A stretch of 35,331 nucleotides of DNA from JAVBLQ01 sp031553435. GTDB lineage: Bacteria; Bacteroidota; Bacteroidia; Bacteroidales; Azobacteroidaceae. The notes under the pieces were generated by a model. That model had not been told where the DNA came from and did no database searches. It saw nothing but the letters and a program-made list of their open reading frames with translations. Of this stretch, positions 32,101 through 35,331 are shown piece by piece. A program made the translations under genes and the position numbers. How positions within the stretch are numbered: the first letter of the stretch is position 1; every line of letters starts with the position of its first letter. The stretch spans positions 1 through 35,331 of the forward strand of contig JAVBLQ010000092.1 of the NCBI GenBank assembly GCA_031553435.1, read 5' to 3'.

Positions 32101-32911
32101 TCACGCCTGATGCTGTTGTTGCATAAGCTTTGAGATAATAGGTTGTTCCGGGTGTCAGCCCTTCGATGGAAGCCGTAAAATTCCCGGTTGTTCCGGTAAA
32201 TTCCACTTTATTCGAAAATACGTCCGGCAAGCCTGTTGTATTGTAACATACGCCGTAATTTGATATGGAAGAGCTTCCGTCGGAAACAATCATTCCTCCG
32301 GCCGTAGCCGAGGTTTGCGTAATATTAACTACATCGGTGGTTGTAACCGTAATTCCTTTGGATCCTGCACTTGTTATTTTAATATTGTCGAGATATACTC
32401 CACCGTTTGAATTGGTCGAGAAACTAATATATCTGACATCGGGATCGTTGATGACGACTTTTCTTTCTGTCCATTCGCCGGGTACCGAAAACGATTCGAC
32501 CGGGGCGCTCCATGTTACCATATCGGTAGAGGTTGATACCGTAATTGTTCGTCCTCCTCCGGTAGGTTTACTGGCATGATATGTAAGAACTCCCGCTCCA
32601 TGATCGAGTTTAGGAGAAATAAGCGCATTCGTTTTGGTGGCGATAACAAGGCTGTAGGCGCCATCCTGAGCATAAGCATTTGTTTGAATGTTATTTTTGG
32701 CTACGATCCATGTTCCCGTTGAAGAAACAACCGGGTTCGACGAACCTGATGCGGCCGCCCATTCCGAACCTTCAAAACTCTCCGGTTCGTATGTGTACGA
32801 TTGTGCAACAGATTGAATCGAAAATGAAAAGAAAACAGACAACAGCAAAAGCTTCATGCAGGAAGAGAATCGGCCTGTTGAATCACTCATTTTTAAATAG
32901 GTTATTTTCAT
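29162..32911 (-). CDS. secreted multidomain pectate lyase (PL9-like) with T9SS sorting domain
   Basis: 1249 residues with the start at 32911; starts at 32890 or 32857 are also possible, as the signal peptide core (MKLLLLSVFFSFS) begins at 32857. Order of parts: signal peptide; a jelly-roll-like domain (about 45-185); an FN3-like repeat; a second jelly-roll-like domain; three more FN3-like repeats of about 95 residues (each with a GVCW-like motif and Y.RAYA); a right-handed beta-helix; a C-terminal sorting domain (about the last 80 residues, ending KLVVK). The helix begins IYYAAPGGNDVTGDGSFEKP and carries DGFAPKL, NNSDDGWD and GNGFKLGG, the calcium-binding and catalytic-lysine regions of PL9 (lysine about 982). 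It should cut polygalacturonate by elimination after type IX export. It follows the PL1 gene by 99 nt. Confidence 0.88.
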   Translation of the reverse strand: MKITYLKMSDSTGRFSSCMKLLLLSVFFSFSIQSVAQSYTYEPESFEGSEWAAASGSSNPVVSSTGTWIVAKNNIQTNAYAQDGAYSLVIATKTNALISPKLDHGAGVLTYHASKPTGGGRTITVSTSTDMVTWSAPVESFSVPGEWTERKVVINDPDVRYISFSTNSNGGVYLDNIKITSAGSKGITVTTTDVVNITQTSATAGGMIVSDGSSSISNYGVCYNTTGLPDVFSNKVEFTGTTGNFTASIEGLTPGTTYYLKAYATTASGVNYGEEVTFTTRSADAPLAYWMQPFNDTSHFPATNPSSDMEIEVPGQGTWIYKGAYKGSNTLYIRDGSPYNLRLVKNGSYVITPILEDGVTDVSFDEGRGERELTIYTSANGGLNWTLLKTIKTTKDDANVVSVSSSSVNRIKVANESGGDADIDNLSVTVFPSGTVPAVATTPVTNITKNTAVSGGEVTSEGSKSVVERGVCWSLDAIPLIADNIMVNNSGEGVFSVELSGLPAGKKIYLRAYARSRAGTGYGETVSFTTEPATIPMISTILASDVTGETAISGGTVIDGGGAPILERGVCWNTGGNPTVQNNKVTDNTNTDTFQTMIMNLNPETQYYYRAYAINEAGAGYGNVETFTTGSIRLPSVATSGITSVLSYKASGSGTITDNGNASIISGLCWNQTGMPTVEDTKTAGENALGTFTNTIGNLKSNTKYFVRAYVTNSVGTVYGEEVSFTTTPSKIYYAAPGGNDVTGDGSFEKPFYSVQKAIDLVMPGDTIYMKGGTYHYTTRINADKTGEADGGTICLFAEKGKRALLDFSAMPLDASNQGIRVSGSYWHFYGLDIKGAGDNGMLIERNKPSGGTYVDVKTRTDEAHHNIVEFCSFFENKDTGLQLKNLAEYNQIINCDSYYNRDPGDGNADGFAPKLTVGTGNYFYGCRAWNNSDDGWDGILAETADGGFPDDMLTVMENCWAFNNGFWKDGKETKGNGNGFKLGGSGTYDKRHNVIMRRCLAFNNLMKGFDQNHNVGSMTLINCTGYSNKYLANKNHYTYKIDGTILAPGKKLTLINSVAVCDGLDVDKSAYAPCQLIGGERITCDFMTSASDYVTIDTTGVLAPRKADGSLPDVNFMQIKSGNSKLIDTGTITEGIFFNGLKPDLGCFETRISTGIDEVHDSGKESVNGMSIFPQPVTTQFTVRISDILEEKTYALRIIDLSGKEIYREVFTGNTTTVERGNMKAGFYIVHIMDEVCGQKFSSKLVVK

Positions 32912-33010
32912 ATCGTAATTATTTAATTGATTTAAGAACACTTTATATTCTTTTTTTCGGACAAAGGCAAAGGATAGATTACACACGATTCTTTCGCCTT
33001 TATCACGTAC

Positions 33011-35269
33011 TTACCAGATTACTTTTATCGTCTTATTATCGGTTATTGTACGCACCAAATAAATACCCCGGGAGAAATTACTCATGTCTACATTCCCTTT
33101 CCCGGAAAATGCAATCCGGCCCATAATGTCATATACCTGTATTTCCGAATCTTCTGGATTATAAATCATCCCATTCTCAAAATATACAGACACGTTTGTA
33201 CTTATAGTGTTGTCATTGGTAGTAATAGGTTTCGACAATGAGATATAAAAAAGATAAGATTCTCCACTGACTTTTGCAATGTTGTAAGTTCCCGGAGCAA
33301 GGTTTTCTACATAAATTTTTCCGTTTGTTACGGCCAATGTACCCACACCATTGTCGATTTTAACTGTTTTACCGTCAGACTCATTGAAAAATAGCGTGAG
33401 GTTCATGGCAGAAGTAGTTGTAAAAGTTATTTTTGATGTAGAACCCATTTTCAGGCAACAATTATAGCTGGTGCCGTTAACGATTACACTTCCTTTACCG
33501 GTCGAAGTAGCCCCCTCTATGGCAAAACCTGATGAAGTTCCCAATCCTAAAAGCTCACAGATACCGCCTCCTGTTCCTTCTCCGATTTCAGATCCGCCGC
33601 CTTCGTCTCCTCCTCCGGGTTCTTCATTGCCGCCACCGGCATTTTCAATGCCTTGTACGGCAATCAAAGTTGAGTTGTAATTGGTAATAGCCGTCTTTAA
33701 CGGAATGTTGACATCAGAAGAAGCGTCATCGATGCTGTTATCGAATGACCATTGAAAATCTCCTCCGTCAACTCTACCGGCATAAGCGGTTACAATATCT
33801 TTTACATTGTCAGGAGCATCAGGATTGTATGGATACATGTCAGGATTGGTATCGAAGTTGGTATAAGCAAATCCTCCTTTTACCGATTTTACGGATGATG
33901 GAATTTGTTCTTCCCGTGAAGCAACGAGATAAGCATCGAATTGGGTCGGATGTTCTGTTTGATAAACAATTCTGTCCGAATTCTCAAATTTGTTGTTAAA
34001 AGCTTTCGTCATACCTCCGTCTTGGCCCGAAAATGTTCCTTTGGCTGTATATGTACCTGTAATGGAATCGTAAGCATCCGTTCCCTGTCCGGAAATCATC
34101 ATCGGACGATCGCTGTTTCTGAAATAGTTGGCTTCTACAAAAGCGGAGCTTTCTGTTGTATTGCCGATGCAATATTTGGCGACCCCGTCGAAATAATTGT
34201 TGTAAACGTGTGCAGTAGCATAATGCAAACGCGGATTCCGGGAGTCGGAATGGTCAAACCAGTTATGGTGGAACGTCACATAAAAAGTCGGAACAGTTTC
34301 CGTGGAACCGCCACAACCCATTGATTTACCTGTTTCCCAAAAATGGTTGTATGAAATGGTAATATTCGAGGAATTATATTTCATATCAATGGTACCGTCG
34401 CCCTTTACCTGATCGGCATCGGAACCGGGGGCGCCGTAAAAGAAATCATTATTGTGAATCCATATATTAGCATTATCCGTATCTAATGAAACAGCATCAT
34501 CTCCGAAAAGCATGATGGCGACATTCCGTATTTCGATAGCGGAAGATCTTTTCATGCAAAAGCCATAACCATAAGCTGTCGCATCATCTCCTACTCCTTC
34601 AAATGTAATATTGGAAATGGTTCTTGTCGAATTGTTGCTTCCTGTAAAAGAGATAAAATTACCGTCTTTCAACCCGGTGATCTGATCGCCTTTGATAAGG
34701 CCGATCATGCGGATAATCAATGGTGTTTTATCATATCCTTTGCCATATTCAGCAAGAATATTCGTTAATCCGGTAACAGAAGCAGGCGTTCCTTTATCGT
34801 TGTTAACATTGCACGTAACAGTATTTACGTTGGTAGCCGTTACATAAATGATTCGAGTTCCGTTTTTTACAGTACCATCCATGTTATATCCCCCGGGTAT
34901 TATATTTCCTGAAAATGCAAATCCTTCCCTGATCTGAACTTTAACCGTCAATACCGGAGTAACTGCACTTTCAAATTCCGTTCCCGCTTCGTTCACAGCT
35001 TTAACTGTCAGGGTATAATTTCCCGCTTTAAGTCCGGGTACATCCGCACGATAATAATCCGGATATTGACGAATCAGTTGATTGTCGATTTTTTGACCGC
35101 TTATTCCTTCACCCGAATAATATACATTGTAGCTCACAGCATTGGCAACAGGTTGCCAGGTTACATAAGCGGTTTCCAGTGAACCGGCTTGCTTGGTTAT
35201 TGTCAGCGCCATAATTTTTCCTGTAATCATCAATGCCGGCAATAGTAAAAGTAGAAGTTTCTTTTTCAT
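33011..35269 (-). CDS. secreted pectate lyase (PL1) with FN3 and T9SS sorting domains
   Basis: 752 residues. The signal peptide is about 1-21. An FN3 domain covers about 22-110 (AYVTWQPVANAVSYNVYYSG). The PL1 beta-helix covers about 115-480: IWIHNNDFFYG is the WIDH-like motif, DGTIDMK carries a calcium ligand, and SRNPRLHYATAHVYNNYF contains the catalytic arginine region. A Gly/Glu-rich linker lies near 545-570 and a further beta domain at about 575-665. A C-terminal sorting domain (VYDIMGRIAFSG...RGIYLVR...IKVIW) marks type IX secretion. It cleaves polygalacturonate with calcium. Transcription continues toward the PL9 gene, so the two form a pectin-degrading pair. No clear promoter consensus is seen in 35270-35331, where the window ends. 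Confidence 0.92.
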   Translation of the reverse strand: MKKKLLLLLLPALMITGKIMALTITKQAGSLETAYVTWQPVANAVSYNVYYSGEGISGQKIDNQLIRQYPDYYRADVPGLKAGNYTLTVKAVNEAGTEFESAVTPVLTVKVQIREGFAFSGNIIPGGYNMDGTVKNGTRIIYVTATNVNTVTCNVNNDKGTPASVTGLTNILAEYGKGYDKTPLIIRMIGLIKGDQITGLKDGNFISFTGSNNSTRTISNITFEGVGDDATAYGYGFCMKRSSAIEIRNVAIMLFGDDAVSLDTDNANIWIHNNDFFYGAPGSDADQVKGDGTIDMKYNSSNITISYNHFWETGKSMGCGGSTETVPTFYVTFHHNWFDHSDSRNPRLHYATAHVYNNYFDGVAKYCIGNTTESSAFVEANYFRNSDRPMMISGQGTDAYDSITGTYTAKGTFSGQDGGMTKAFNNKFENSDRIVYQTEHPTQFDAYLVASREEQIPSSVKSVKGGFAYTNFDTNPDMYPYNPDAPDNVKDIVTAYAGRVDGGDFQWSFDNSIDDASSDVNIPLKTAITNYNSTLIAVQGIENAGGGNEEPGGGDEGGGSEIGEGTGGGICELLGLGTSSGFAIEGATSTGKGSVIVNGTSYNCCLKMGSTSKITFTTTSAMNLTLFFNESDGKTVKIDNGVGTLAVTNGKIYVENLAPGTYNIAKVSGESYLFYISLSKPITTNDNTISTNVSVYFENGMIYNPEDSEIQVYDIMGRIAFSGKGNVDMSNFSRGIYLVRTITDNKTIKVIW

Positions 35270-35331
35270 TGTTATGTTAATTTAAGACCATTAATATTAT
35301 TTACTGATAATTGATCAATATGAAAGTGAAT

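Noticed and set aside
32680..33126. 148-codon plus-strand frame across the PL9 and PL1 junction
   Set aside because: It is antisense to the signal-peptide region of PL9 and the sorting domain of PL1 and has no recognisable features.

Overview
The window looks like chromosomal DNA of an AT-rich Bacteroidota, probably order Bacteroidales. The evidence is repeated promoter elements of the Bacteroidetes type (TAnnTTTG, in three places with TTTG 19-21 nt upstream), a type III glutamine synthetase, a 2-oxoglutarate:ferredoxin oxidoreductase with a fused gamma-alpha subunit, a hybrid two-component system (HTCS) regulator of polysaccharide use, and two secreted pectate lyases with C-terminal sorting domains of the type IX secretion system. 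A Dysgonomonadaceae/Paludibacteraceae-like member would fit, but I cannot fix the family from sequence alone. I see no phage, plasmid, IS or CRISPR content.

Left part (1-8610): a very strong inverted repeat, an RNase H with a viroplasmin-like N-terminal domain (-), then on the + strand shikimate kinase, an alanine-dehydrogenase-family protein, korA-korB with a small helical protein, a tRNA-Ala(GGC) with its own promoter and terminator, an aspartate kinase of the KIGGTS type, and a MarC-family membrane protein.

Middle part (8626-16129, all -): a compact array read right to left as hisH, a DUF4870 membrane protein, hisA, hisF, hisIE, ftsE, lysC, lysA and a membrane glycosyltransferase. It starts from a good promoter (16278-16309). 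A leader of about 140 nt contains a terminator-like hairpin with a T-run before hisH, so attenuation of the his genes is likely. A second -7 element lies in front of lysC, so lysC-lysA-glycosyltransferase may be a separate unit.

Right part: a DUF4861 lipoprotein (+), glutamine synthetase III (-), and a divergent stress-type trio of ECF sigma factor, single-pass membrane protein and Spy/CpxP-like periplasmic protein (+). From 21846 to the right edge is a polysaccharide-degradation locus: a secreted GH43-GH10 fusion (xylan), a divergent 1454-residue HTCS regulator, and convergent to it two large secreted pectate lyases (PL9 and PL1). No SusC/SusD pair is inside the window; the locus may continue past the right end.

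The most unusual layer is intergenic. Many gaps hold inverted repeats built from a short iterated word. Two full copies (863-941 and 6126-6211) consist of 7-bp units related to GTTTTAC/GTTATAC arranged head to head around an identical 18-bp core. Partial copies fill gaps inside the his-lys operon, and other gaps carry the same design with different words (GTGAC, AATGTGCC, or GAGCGCAGCGACC at the left edge).
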